Source of the DNA: Amia ocellicauda
Lineage: Eukaryota; Chordata; Actinopteri; Amiiformes; Amiidae
Reading direction: 5' to 3'
Length of the DNA stretch: 64,000 nucleotides
Assembly: GCF_036373705.1 (NCBI RefSeq)
Contig: NC_089869.1
Span: forward strand, 10,241,676-10,305,675
Positions 28,216 through 40,700 of the stretch are shown here, piece by piece (position 1 is the stretch's first letter; each line of letters opens with the position of its first letter). Under the pieces are notes generated by a model. The model was not told the origin of the DNA, ran no database searches, and worked only from the letters and a program-made list of their open reading frames with translations. The translations under genes and the position numbers were made by a program.

Positions 28216-31200
28216 GTCGGGCAGCTCTTGGCTGGGCTGACAGCTGTGCGTTGCCGTGGCAGCCGTGCACAGGGCTGCAGTGGAGGCCTGTGTGAAGGTG
28301 TTTTACTGCTCTGTCAGACTGGGGGGGATGAGGCAGCTGTTTGGCAGCTGTCGTTTGCATTCCCTGCCCCCAGGACTGCGGAGTGGAGCTGCTCCTGTCT
28401 GCGACACATTGCACTCCTGTGTCCAGAGCGTCCCAGCTGGGCTGGGCTCAGGGATCCACAACGCACGTGTATGGAGAAAGAGCCCAAAGTGGCAGTGTAC
28501 ACACATCACGTGAATTAGAATGGATCAGTACTGCATCCCATCCGATACATCAAACATTAATCATATGGTTTTACACAGACATAGGCATACACTGCTGGCT
28601 AACTTCAGAAGCCACTGACAAGGGGATAATCTAGTGGCACAACACCAAGCATGAATCAGAGCACACCCAAACACAGTTCCTGGTATTGGGGTTCTGGGGT
28701 CACTGGTAAACTTGGGGAAAAGTGAACGATTCCATTATATTTGGGTTGGGAGCGAGTGAGTGAGGGGGGGGGGGTCCTATTAATGAGGCTGGGTTGTGTA
28801 CGGTGATTCACTTGAAGTGCCCTCACTGCAGCTCCACCTCGGCCATAAGAAGATTTCGGATTATCCTGCAGGGGCTTTAGGGATTGGAATCACAATGTGC
28901 TGGGTGGCAGAAATTTTAATTCGGCATGGTAAATAGATTATTCAACATGTGACGAATATTATCAATTGGCTTCCAGTGGTCACACTTTCCAAAAACCTAC
29001 TGCATTTTTGGGTGTTTTTTTTGTGGGGGAGGGTTATTGAGATTACTTCACAATAATAATAATTATTATAAACTTAGAACCAATGGGAATGTGGAGGGGT
29101 CTTGTAGGATCTGATTGGACAAGGGATGGCAGGGGCAGTGGGGGACGGAAGCAGGGGGGAATAAAATTACAGCAGGCTGGTGATTTTGGGGTCACAAGGT
29201 TGCCAGAGCCTAAGTTGACACACTGGGGAGGGGTGGATGGGAAGAGCAATGTCATCTGCAGTGCTGGAGGGCATTGGGCCCAGGGAGAGACTGGTTTGGG
29301 TGTCTTTTCTACGCCCTGGAGAAGCCACTAGAAGACTCAATCTACAGATTTATTACCCGGTTGGCCTGTGTTTCCAAGCAGCCCTGATTTCACAAGTTAT
29401 ATGAGGACAAGGAAATCAAAAACTCATCCCTTGACACTTTGAAAGGGATTGGAAACAAAAGAGGGAGGAGGGGGGGTAAACACTGTAGCCCAGTGTGATC
29501 TTTTTGATGGGCTGGTTTGTCCACATTCCCCACCCACAGTTTAACGTCTCAGGATTCACAGTGCCACGCTGTCACCTTCCCGTCAGCCAGGAAGAACGCA
29601 CTTAATCCTCCAACTGGGTACAGGCCTCTCCTAATAAATTATAATGAAAGATGAACAAGGAAGTTCCCAGAAACACAGACAGTAATCTGGATGACAATCT
29701 GGGAAACTAAAGCAAAATAAATACAAATAAAATAAATATGGCTTGTGGGTGATTTTGTTTTGTTTAAGAAAGAGAACTTGTAATCTTTCTTCCAGCTAAA
29801 ATACATACTGATGTCATTCTGTGAAGATAAATAGTCGGCCCCTATCTTTTCCGGCACTTGAAAGCAGCTCTGATCCCTAGATAGATGCACACTGGCAAAT
29901 TACAGCTGAAACTTTTCCTAAAACCCACCCCCATCAATTCCTCCCTCTTCCACAGTGTGCCAGTCCCATTGTTTAAAGAGACAGTGCTGCCGATTGTTGC
30001 AATAAGGTAACGGATATTATATGCTCCCATTGTCCTGAAAGGGCTTGAAATGCCTTCTGTTGGACTGGAGTAGAGCTTCCATTTGGCACTGTTAGGTGAA
30101 GCTCATCTGGAGAAGAGCCAGGACCTTCCCAAGGACTTCATGAAGCGTCTCCTGAGCGTCTTCTGAGCGTCATGCATGTCCCAGTAGAAAGCACAAAACA
30201 GTGACTGGAATAAATGTGGTCATTGTGCTTTTTGAGAAACACATTTGTGAAAATACAGGATACTGCTTTGCTCAGGGTTGTTAGCATTCACTTGTTTGAG
30301 CAAAACATATTGTACCCTTGCATTCCTTCTTTGAAGGTGTGTGTAAACTGGCCACTGTGTATATGCATAGGATGAGAGAACATACAATATTTCTTAAAGA
30401 GATACTTCTGTATTTTGACATTTTAGGCAGATGTCTTACTCACCCAGAGTCCCATGAAACCGTTTTTTATTGTGCGCGTCCAGTTTGAAGAAATCTGAAT
30501 TGATCATTTCACTCTCAATAGATCTTTTAAATACTCAAAAGCTTGGCCGTTTGTCATTTGTAGTTTTACAATATTATAACTAGTAAATACATAGTTAAAT
30601 AAAACCGTTAATTTAGTGGTAATCGTAAGAAATTATTTTCCACATACTTCCTTATTTACGGACTACTTTACTTTACGTTTTCATTCGCGCACAGCCAGCG
30701 TATCCCTGCGCCGACCGCATCACAGCTGAAGACATGCGTAGTTCGGAGAGATAGTTCCAAAATAATAACGAAACGATACATTTAATGTTCTTCAAACCAT
30801 GAAAAAATAAACAATATTATAATTATAATTATACTGTACCATCATAAAATGTGTTGACATTGGCTTGATGGCTGGACTCCCAGCTGGTGGAGTACAGTGT
30901 AGTACATATGGGATACATCATAAAGATCACTTACCTGGACACCCACACCCCAATGCTCTCCCAGAAACCAAGCATGGCCCTGTCTACAAAATTAATTATT
31001 ACTACCTTTCAAACAAGCTGGGAAGCAATAAATATGGTCAGTATCCATAGTGCTCTTCACACTCAGATCACACATTGATGATATCTCTGCCCTGGACAAT
31101 GAGCATAAGAGCAGTCCACGACAAGAGAGTCACTGGGGATGTATACAGCCTCACCGTAAACAAAGCACAAGCCCACAGCTGCATCACTTTGTCGTGTGGC

Positions 31201-33699
31201 AGATGTTTACAGCACATGCTCACAGAGCCAAGACAGAACTTGTGCACGGCCGAAGTCTAGTAAATTGAGCTCGGGGGAACAAACACTTCAGATTTACCCC
31301 AGCTCTGCAGTGCCTTGTGGGAGGATCGCATTCGTGGAGCTGCCCTGCCCCCAATCAATTTGGAATGGTCCTTGGCACCCATTAAGAAGTAAAAAAAGAG
31401 GTGGGGCTTCATCCTTCCACAAAGAGCTGGATTAAGCAGGGCCTTTTCAATGTCTGTTATGCAGCTTAGACACAGCCCGACTTTAAAGAGCTAGTATCCT
31501 CTCCATCAACTGTGACTGACTGAACAGGAAAGCTTGACACAACATTAATAAAGAATGAGAAGCTCTTGTAGCCGGATCTCTGTGGAACCTCAGTGCCACA
31601 GTGAGGACGGATCTGTGTAACGCTAGAGAGAGAGCGAGCGAGCGCAGACTCAAGTGACCAGTTTGGATCACATGCATTTTACCACTATTCAATTTCTTTG
31701 GGACTAATAATAACCCAAGCCCTGTAATATTGAAATTGTCTTGGTTTTGCCTCACTTGCTATAAACCTTAGCAGCCATCTGCTTCGAGGCCCTGTAGCAA
31801 ATTCAAGGTTAGATTTTCAGGTGCTGACGTGTTAGTGTCCGCTACCGTTTGAGCTTGGTATTCTGCAGAAGCAGAACTCAGGTATCCTGTGTCAAGGCTG
31901 CTGTTTTAATACGACGCCACTGACGCACTCCTCTTCAATACATTCTCTGATCACTGTGGTGATATGTCACCGGCAAATTATGCTGGCTGCCGGGGTTTAT
32001 AATTCGTGCAGGGTGTGGTGCCGTCATCATGGGGAGCAGAGGGAGTTTCAGCAGGGACCACAGCATGCGTGCGAGTCATCCCAACACATTTATTGCAAAT
32101 ATTTTCTCAGGCGCTTCCAGGAGGTGCACCCACATCTGCAGCTGACTGACTCTTGGAAAACTTTCTCCCGTTCACCTCTTCGCAAAACAGAACCACACCC
32201 TGTTATTTATGATGGATTTCAGCTGCCACTTACACCAATAAATCATAGAAAGATCACTGGGGAGCCAAAAGCATACATCAGCCGTGATATGAAAGGAATA
32301 CACTATCAAGAAGGGGGTGTTCCTCTGTGCAGCAATGGGAAGCTGGTACTGAATTGCATTTATCTTACTGGCAGGGGCACCCAGACTGAATTAGATGGAT
32401 ATTGTCTTGTTAAGGAGCAAACCTAAAATGGAAGAAATCACAATCTTATCATCTTGATCTTCATCTGGCTTGTGTGGTGTTGTGTCTGTCAATGTGGTGC
32501 AGTGCTAATTTATTTCCCCCTACACACTTCCTGGCTGAACAGCTTTGATAAATTGACCAAATCTTCATGATTGTTAGCTGCATTTGGAAAAAGCAAAAGT
32601 AGTTCTAATTTAAATTGCTCTAATTGATTTGCACTCGTTATACCCCTGTGCTAACCGGCGTTATGACCTCAGTGACTTATGACATGCTTCTTAAATTAGA
32701 TTTCCCAACCATGGGTGATGAGAACAGTGTTGGAGTTCAGACAATATGCAACAACGACCGTAAAATAGCACTGTCTGACACTGTCCGAACACTCTCATTA
32801 CAAATAAATATTGACGGACATCAATACAAATTGACTTTGTGATGTCACAGGCCGCTGTATTAGGATGGCCACCTTGACAAGATCTTGGAATCTCAGGAAC
32901 GGTTTAGAAGAAAAAAAGAAGCTCAGCATGTGAGATCATAAGCAACAAGTTAGAAATAACAACAGGAAATGGAGCTGGCTTGAGCTACTCGGTTTAGCTC
33001 TGGCATCTAGAAAAACGTCCTACCCCGACAAGACGACCACACCACCCCCAGGAAATGAAATCCGATTCCCTTTGCTCATGTTGAAACCAACCCAGAAAGT
33101 CAGAGCCAGACAAAGAAAGGTTCACGTTTTCAAATCCCACGCCCACTTGCATATGTCATTTCTTCACCCACAGCATACTTCGTCAGAGCACCACTCCTGC
33201 AAAACGGCTTCAGTGGCTCCTGCCAGGAAAGAACCGAAAAATCAAAGGGAAATTAATAGAGAGGAGGCTGATAATGTTCAGACCCAGGACTTGAACTGAA
33301 GGCCACCCTCCTCCCTTTCCACTACATTTTCTGTCAGCTCATCCCTGCAGCGTTAAAGGCTCTCCCATTGTTCTTACACAACGCTGTCCGAGATTGAGAC
33401 TGAACAGTGTACCCCAGCCTCGTCACAGACCAGGACACCAGTGCCTGCGGACCTGATGGGCCCAGCAGCTGTATTCTTTGGCTGAAGCTTTTTCTCTTTT
33501 TTTTTTAAATACATAAAACTGGCAACTGAACTCTAGCTTACAAACTCTAGAGACAGCAGGCTACTGACAAACATGGTATGGTACATTAGCACTTCAGCTG
33601 TTGCCGGTATGATTATTTTTTTATTGCTCATATCTTGACAATTGTTTTTTTTTTTTTTTTAAACTAACTGAATCCAAGAGATGCATCCAGCCAAAAAAA

Positions 33700-33975
33700 A
33701 CTTTTGTGCCGAGTACCGAACGCAGCTATAGATTGGATCAAACTGGCGCCCATTCTTGGCTCTGCTATCGGAGCAGTGCGGCAGTATTGGCAGAAAGCTG
33801 CCGAGAGACGGCACAGACATTAGTCTGCTGGGCCGTTCTCTGCTCTCGGCACACCAGTGACTCCCTACGGGTGCTCCTGGCACCTGCAGCTTCAAATTGT
33901 CAGCCGTCTCCAGCTGCGTCAAATCCTCCAGCTTGCTGTAAGAGCTGCTGGCTATCTCGATGTGCGTTTGGAAGC
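33700..33975 (+). repeat. Dispersed repeat family R1, copy C
   Basis: Matches copy A from TCTGCTGGGCC (33823) through GACTCCCTACGGGTGCTCC, TCAAATTGTCAGC and CTCCAGCTGCGTCAAATCC to the right end CTCGATGTGCGTTTGGAAGC. It is preceded by about 120 bases that may be the element's head (GTGCCGAGTACCGAACGCAG onward). Confidence 0.6.
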
Positions 33976-34421
33976 ATTTCCAAACTAGCGATTCCCATGA
34001 AAAACCAGAGAAAATTGGGACTTCAAATGCATAAACAAAGAAAACAGTAAAGATGTCAGCTTGGATCTGTACAATGCATGTGTCCTTGAGGCGGTGATCG
34101 GCTGAACATCACTCACCTTGTTGAATAGGATAAGAAAAACTGCACTGTTCTTCAGAGCCCCGTTCTCTCCTGGGCATTACTGCAGCAGCTGCCTGTGCCA
34201 TCAGACAGACAGGAGCCTGAAAGACACACTCCCTGTGCTGAATATAGAGCGACACCTTAAAAGTGAGCAGCTCGGGCCTTTAGCTTTCAGACCAACACCG
34301 AGGACATGAATCACACAAACACATAAGCAGACAACACTTGGTCATGTGTGTCAGATCTAACGGGTCTCCCTCCAGCCTCCTTTCCCCTCTGCAGTTTATT
34401 TGCCACCCTGGTATTTTAAGC

Positions 34422-34720
34422 CAGTGCTTCTCCACCCTGGTTCTGGGCCCCGATATACTGCAGTTTTTGTGTCAGCTGAGCACTAAATTAAATCGAATCC
34501 TTAATTGAACTTGGTCAGTTGGACTTTTTAAATTGTTTCCCTGTGAAAACATTGGAGGATTTAAGTGCTTTATAGAACTCTACATGCCAATTGAAATCTG
34601 TTTAAAAAGATTAATATGGTCTGATTAGGTAAATTAGCTCAATTGGGTCATTTGAGAACTCGGTTGGAACAGAAGCCAACAGGGACAGGGGGTGCCCCGG
34701 ACCAGGGCTGAGAAGCACAG
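34422..34720. mobile_element. hAT-type MITE with terminal inverted repeats
   Basis: The left end CAGTGCTTCTCCACCCTGGT and the reverse complement of the right end, CTGTGCTTCTCAGCCCTGGT, agree at 17 of 20 positions, and similarity continues over about 30 bases. The element is about 299 bp with an AT-rich interior and no coding capacity. The CAGTGnTTCTC ends are typical of non-autonomous hAT (Charlie-like) elements. The 8-base flanks (TTTTAAGC and CTTTAACG) share a TTTAA core and could be a decayed target duplication. Confidence 0.7.
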
Positions 34721-35091
34721 CTTTAACGAAGCCATCACTCCTCACAAACTGCAAGACCGTAATTGGGGAGAAGAAGCTGAGGTTTAGCTCTGTGCCTGTT
34801 GTGGGTTGGGTGTAAATAATTCCTACATTATTGCAGTGTTCAGCAGGAAATAATTTGCATGTAACGGACTGAAGCTGTCGGAACAATCTGAACAAAAAAG
34901 AAAAAAAAATATATATACTGCTGCAGAAACACTTACTGCAAGTTTTTTGGCCTTTTTGTTTAGTTAAGTCCTAACTGAGCACGACAGCAACCTTGATGGG
35001 GTTTAGAGTAGGTGGACGAAAGAAAAAAAGAAAAACAAAACTATTGGCCTAAATTCCTAGTTTAGAAGCTGATGTACTGAAGTTAATTTTA

Positions 35092-35093
<2 letters not shown>

Positions 35094-35120
<27 letters not shown>
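35094..35120. repeat. Poly-T tract (27 nt)
   Basis: Uninterrupted run of 27 T. It may be the tail of a retroposed sequence on the minus strand, but no element body is recognised next to it. Confidence 0.85.
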
Positions 35121-35124
<4 letters not shown>

Positions 35125-36240
35125 TTTTACCACGGCTCAGAGTTGACCTCAATTCTGAGTTTTTTCAGTTCTGAAGCCCAGAGAGTCGAGTTTCATGTTC
35201 TGGGCTGCCTGCCTCTCACTAATGGAGCTGAAAATGCAAAGGCCGGATTGCCCTGCCTCTGCAGAGAATTGCTCAAGGTTAAGGGTGCATTCATACTGGT
35301 GGGGTTAGGGCTGCTCCTCATCAAACTGGCTGCGACTTGTTTAGTTTGGAAGGACAATGTGAACACTCCGAAATATTTGCCTGTGCAAGAGTTTTTAATC
35401 CAACCGACCTACTCAACAATCTGGGCGAAGGAGTCGAGTCTGGGTGGGTGGCTGGAGGGAATCGACAGATGTTAAAAGTTATTTTTAAGTGAACGATACC
35501 AGGTAGTGGGGTTTTTCGAAGTGAACATCAACCTTTGAGAACACCGATTGAAATGTGATGAGGCTGGATGCTTGAGGTAAAAGCATCACAACTACAAGGG
35601 GTGCTTGGACTGGAAAAGAAACAGGGGATCCGATTAACTGAGAACAGAAAACCGAAAGCCACATAAAATGCACAGATTATATTGCCAGCAATCCTGACCA
35701 ATTTCCCAGGGTGCACTGCTTGGTTGTCATGTGACTGAAAGGCCTATCCAGAAATTCAATATGAACGCAGAAGGAACTCTACTGCGGAAGTGAACCAGAA
35801 CAAAAAATCCCTTTACAAGACCTTATTTTGCACAGAGAAACGCATCAACACATTTGGAAACTAGCGGATTTCCCTCTGCCCTTTTCAATTATTTTTTTAT
35901 AGCAAAGTATGTTTCCAAGTGAACCGTGCAGAGTCTCTGATTTGTGAAAAGGCCCAAATTTGATTTCCTTTGCCTTTAATTGAGTCAGTCGGGAATGTTT
36001 ACGAAAGCATTTGCAAAGAAGATCAAGCAAAACGAGAAAGCAAATGAACAAACAGCACTGGTCGATAAGTGCCGTTGGATTCATGCGGACCCATTTACCG
36101 CACTTTGACGGCCTGTGATGTAGTTCATCTTGGCAAGGAGTTTGAAATGCCTTGATGTAAAATACAGATTGTGCATTTGAAGTTCGCTGACCAAGAAAAC
36201 ACTGCGCTGGCCAGACTTAAAAAGGCAAACCAGCCATCAG

Positions 36241-37796
36241 GTCATGTAGTGTTTGTTTTAACCACATGATTTATTTTATCTTTTTTTCCCCCTTTTTCTT
36301 TTTTGTTTTTCACCTCAGATCACATTTCTTCTTGCCGATTCACAAAATATTTACAAAAAGATCTTGTATACATTTTTTTTTCCGTCCTTTTTTAATAATT
36401 GCTCCTTTTAAGCACATTTTTGTTTCACACAAGTTGAGCAGTCCAGAGTCTTTATTTTCTTTTTGATATAAAATTTATGAAAAAATTCTCCCCACCCATT
36501 CCAACACCACCCCCGCCCCATTACACACACACATACACCCCTTTTGAACCGCTTGCAGTTATGAGTGCTCTTCAACTCCCCTCCCCCCACCCCACATGCT
36601 TACAGCTACAAACAGGAAGTCAAGAGCTTGTGTGCTTGGTGCAGGAAGTGACATCAATCTGCAGGAAGTACAGTAAAATATAATCCCCCACTCCCAACCT
36701 CAGATGCTGAGAAGCCATGTTTCTAGCCATTAAGTCCACGGGCAGAATCTTGTATTAAGCACTGACCGCCACACAGCTCATCCCAGTCTTTCCATCACAC
36801 CGGCCTCCCTTTGTACTTTGAATCTGTGCAGGAATTCAATCCATGATCTTGCAATCCCATCGAGGATAAATTTCACAAAATTAAAATATTAAGATCTTAA
36901 AATTTTCCTTTTCGCAATCAAAGCACACACACAAAAAAAAAAGTTGATTCAAAAATGGCGACCTGCAATAACCATGGGGGTAGGAGGCCACGGCATACGG
37001 ATCGAACACCTCCCACCACTGGGTGGAGCTGTACTGGTGGCCACCGACCTACAAGCGACCGCCGCCTGTGGGGTAAATCTGTAGAGATGTTTGAAGCCAC
37101 GGCTGTCTAAATTCATCACCGAGACGTAAAAAAAAAAAAAAAAAAAAAAAAACACCATTTAAATTGAATTATTAATTCTATACGCAATAACGGCTTGAGC
37201 CTGGATGTGCTGAGACACGCTGAGAGGAGCGTGGTCTGGATTTCTAAAACGTCCAACTGGAAAGAGAGCGCTACATAATTTCCCTATGAGAAGGAGGAGG
37301 GGTGGGGCATGAGAAGCATATCTGCATACCCGGTGTAAAATGACAAGCTGCAGGGGGCGATGGCAACTACAGCCCCTCGCGGAGGCTCTGAATACATCAT
37401 AACACTCCCACACAGCCTTGATCAGTCTTTTCAGTGATTGACAACCTTCCCTTTTATTGAACTAGGACAAAAAAAAAAAACAAATTGGAAGAAAAAAAAA
37501 AAAGATCCAAGAAGACAGTTAATGATGGAAGAGCAGGGAGGAACCCCTCAGATTTCCAATTCCTTGTTTTCTTTTTTTGTTTTCTTGACTTGATTAAGAA
37601 AAGGAGGCGAAAACTGACACACTCACACATGCACGTACACACGGACACCATGTGTAATTTTACTTTTGCGTGTGCAAGACTTGCGGTCTCTTTCGCTTGC
37701 ACGGAAAGCGTGCGTTTGAAGAAAAAAAAAAAAAAAAACACCCGCGCTTGCCTATTTGGTGGAAAACAAACCAAAGAAAACTGCGGCGTCGCGAGG
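36241..37796 (-). other. trim8: trim8 3'UTR with candidate poly(A) signals
   Basis: Downstream of the trim8 stop on the minus strand, AATAAA occurs at 37453-37458, 36451-36456 and 36270-36275 (TTTATT on +). The distal signal would give a 3'UTR of about 1.5 kb, in the range of mammalian TRIM8. The stretch contains T- and A-rich homopolymers (a run of 25 A at 37128-37152) and no coding signal. Confidence 0.5.
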
Positions 37797-40700
37797 TTAA
37801 CTGGTGACGTAGTGTTTCGTGGAAGATTGGCCGTACAGGCCATAGAAGTCGGGGTGCTGATGTGCCTGCGAGGCGTCGATCCAGTCCCGCATGGAAAGGC
37901 CCTGAAGTGACTGGGGCACGGTGGGCGTGGAGGGCAGGGGGTGCGAGTAGTCCTGCGAGCTGACGGTCCAGGGGAAGGAGCTGGATCGGGGGTAGGGCGG
38001 GTGCCCACGGTGGTTGGACACGGAGGGCACGCCTGAGCAGTAGCAGTTGTCCACCGTGCACATCAGGATCTTGCGCCCGCCGTACTGGGGCAGCACGGGC
38101 TGCTGGGAGGAGCCCCCGTTGTGGTAGTGTGAGGCAGTGAAGACAGAGCTGGAGTGCACGGCCTGGGCGCCGCTGCTGAGCCCCACGATGTGCTGGGTGG
38201 AGCTGCAGGGCACCATGGGCTGGGAGGACTGGCCCTCCCCCGGCGCAGAGCCCTGGCCCAGGTACTGCTTGCCCACGGCACCTGAAGACGTCTCCAGGAA
38301 GCCGCCACTACCCCCACCACCGCCGCTCTCCGGGAAGGCGATGCCGTGCTTGCGCTTCTCCGCCCCCCCACCACCCAGGCTGCAGGGATAGGCAGGAATG
38401 CTCTGAAGGAAGTGGGCCGGAGCGCTGAAGGGAGCTGCACGGGGACAGAGACCAGAGAAGGTTTATTATTATACAGCATCTCCTTCTTGCCCTTTGCACT
38501 GTTCAGCCTGCACTGGTAATACCCCTGGCAACAATAATGGAAACTTCACATGACACTAAATCTCCATTTTACTTAGAGAGAAAGAGAGAGAGAGAGAGAG
38601 AGACCAGGACAGCACACTACCATCACAAAAGGAAAAGGAGTTTGAAATATACTGGGGCAGAAAAATCTGTAATACCCCTCCATCCATGTTTCTGTTTCTT
38701 TCTTAACCTTTTCCTAACATACAAAAAATGAATCTGCTGGTTCCAGGTTTTTTTGTAAAATGACTTTTTTTCTATTAAAGTATATACATGTAGTTGTTCC
38801 AGTTCTTATTACCTTCCAGCATTTTACGCAAGTTCTTCTCTTTTTTAGAGATCTCTGACAGGAAGAGTTTGGAATTGAGGTGGCCCACTTTATGAGGAGG
38901 TAATCCACTTCCAGTACACGTCTGAGTCCTGTAGAAAAAAGTAAAATGCATATATATATAAAAACACAACAAACCAACAAAAGTATAAAATGTTTGCTAA
39001 GTTACATCACTAAATTCTATACATCACTGTAATTACCTGTCCATTAAAATTTTCACTGACTTCGTGTTCTAAAAAGAGAGAGAAGAGAAATTAATTAATG
39101 GCACAAATATCGAGAAGTCTGTTTCTGTCTGAGCGTTGTGGTTCTCACAGATATTCACAAGGTTTAGAAAAACTTTTTACAGGAAGTTCCCAAGCATTTA
39201 GAGGAAAACAAAAAAAAAATCCCTAGAACGGCTTCGAAAACGACGGTGTGAATGAATTCAAGGCCGACATGTGGTTTCCCTTCACAGCGCCATGGCTCGG
39301 TGTGAGCTGCAGCGTGACAGGGTTGCTGTATTGTGCTTGGGCTTTGCTGTGCTCTGACAGTGTGTAGGCAGAAGAAAGACAAGGCCCCAGTGCCTGGAGG
39401 GGGGGGGTGGACAGCGGTGGATGGAGGAGTGGGCGGCTGACTGAGGACACTGAGGATTCCAGGACCAGGGGAAATTCTGCATCTACTTATCTTCATACTC
39501 ATTTCGCCCCCTTACTGCAGCTGCAAGACGCTAAAGAAGTCCCCACCGTCATGTGAAACACACTTGTGGAGGACAAGTAACTGCAGACACTGGTCAGGAG
39601 CCCTCGATGCACTTTTCAACCTCCTAACTTCCCAATTCAGAATCAGCCCTTGCGAAATTGACTGGGCTGTGCTGTGACCCTGGGAGGGGGAATACCGCAG
39701 ACACATACACGTGTGACCTCTGAAACACGCGCTGTCAGGGGGGTCTGGGACGAGTGTGAGGCCGGAGTGTCTCAGGCAGGGGAGGAGAGAGAGGAGCACC
39801 TTCATGAAGTTGATGTCCTCGGCCTTGTCGAACACCACCTGGACGGAGCTCAGCAGCTTCTTGGCGTCCTGGCGTCGCTCGTTGAGCTGCAGGGCCTGCG
39901 AGGAGTTCTCCTGGCAGAACTTGGAACGGGCCTTGTCCAGCACCTCCAGGGTCTTGCCCAGGTCCTCCTCCAGCAGCTGGTGCATCTTCTGGTACTGCAG
40001 CCGCACCTCCTCCTTCAGCTGCTGCACCTTGTCCTGTTGGGGGAAGGGAGAAGGCCGTCATTCAACAGTTTCGTTCTAAATCTGTTTTTCCAATAGTTGG
40101 AAAGACGTGGACTGATTTCACTGTAAGAATGTAATTCATTTGAATAACGAATGCATTTTATCTTGATTTTCGTTATGCTGCTGTTCGGTGATGTATACAA
40201 TATTTTCAGAGGTCGGTGGCTGAATAATTTATATTACTGAGCACACTATACAGGTCTTTATGTTTGGGAAGGTGTGGCATATAGCAGGCTTGATCAAACG
40301 TACCTCCACCAGTCTCTTGTCAGACTCCAGTTTGTACAGCTGCTCCTCAATGTCCTGCACGCGCTCCTCGATTCGGTCCTGCTGCTTCATCAGCATTTGC
40401 TGCAGGGAGGAGAGATGCAAAGACATGACAATCTTGTTTTCTTTACGTCTCTGTTGTACAGAAACGTGATGGCACCTTTTCACAACAGTAAAAACAGCAC
40501 AAGGGGTCCAATGAAGTGGGCAGGAAAAGGGGAGACTGGACAACCAAGACAAGACTGGACAATCAGACAAGGTTTTCTGAGCTCAGGTGCCATTTGCATG
40601 AAGCATCGATTTCAGTAGTGCGAGTGCTTAGCATTTCAAACACGAGTACAGACGATCGCAAGGAACTCTGGGCTTGAAAAGGAAATCACGAACGAGAAAG

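Larger units (their letters stand above)
24661..36240. other. Gene desert between arl3 and trim8
   Basis: About 11.6 kb in which I find no exon with homology I recognise. It holds poly-T runs (25390-25410, 35094-35120), a TG-rich tract (about 28010-28215), fish SINE-tail-like fragments (27734-27765 and 27937-27967), a hAT-type MITE (34422-34720) and repeat copies B and C. The longest open frame is 156 codons at 31956-32426 on +. It has no recognisable domain and an unremarkable composition. Confidence 0.6.

Noticed and set aside
27968-28414. Frames of 90-121 codons on both strands
   Set aside because: They are translations of the TG repeat (VCVCV or HTHTH runs), not genes.
37454-38479. Several long overlapping frames across the trim8 last exon (184, 133, 141 and 138 codons)
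   Set aside because: Only the frame ending STKHYVTS matches TRIM8 and joins the upstream exons in phase. The others are shadows.
39674-40096. 140- and 107-codon + strand frames
   Set aside because: They are antisense to trim8 coiled-coil exon 3.
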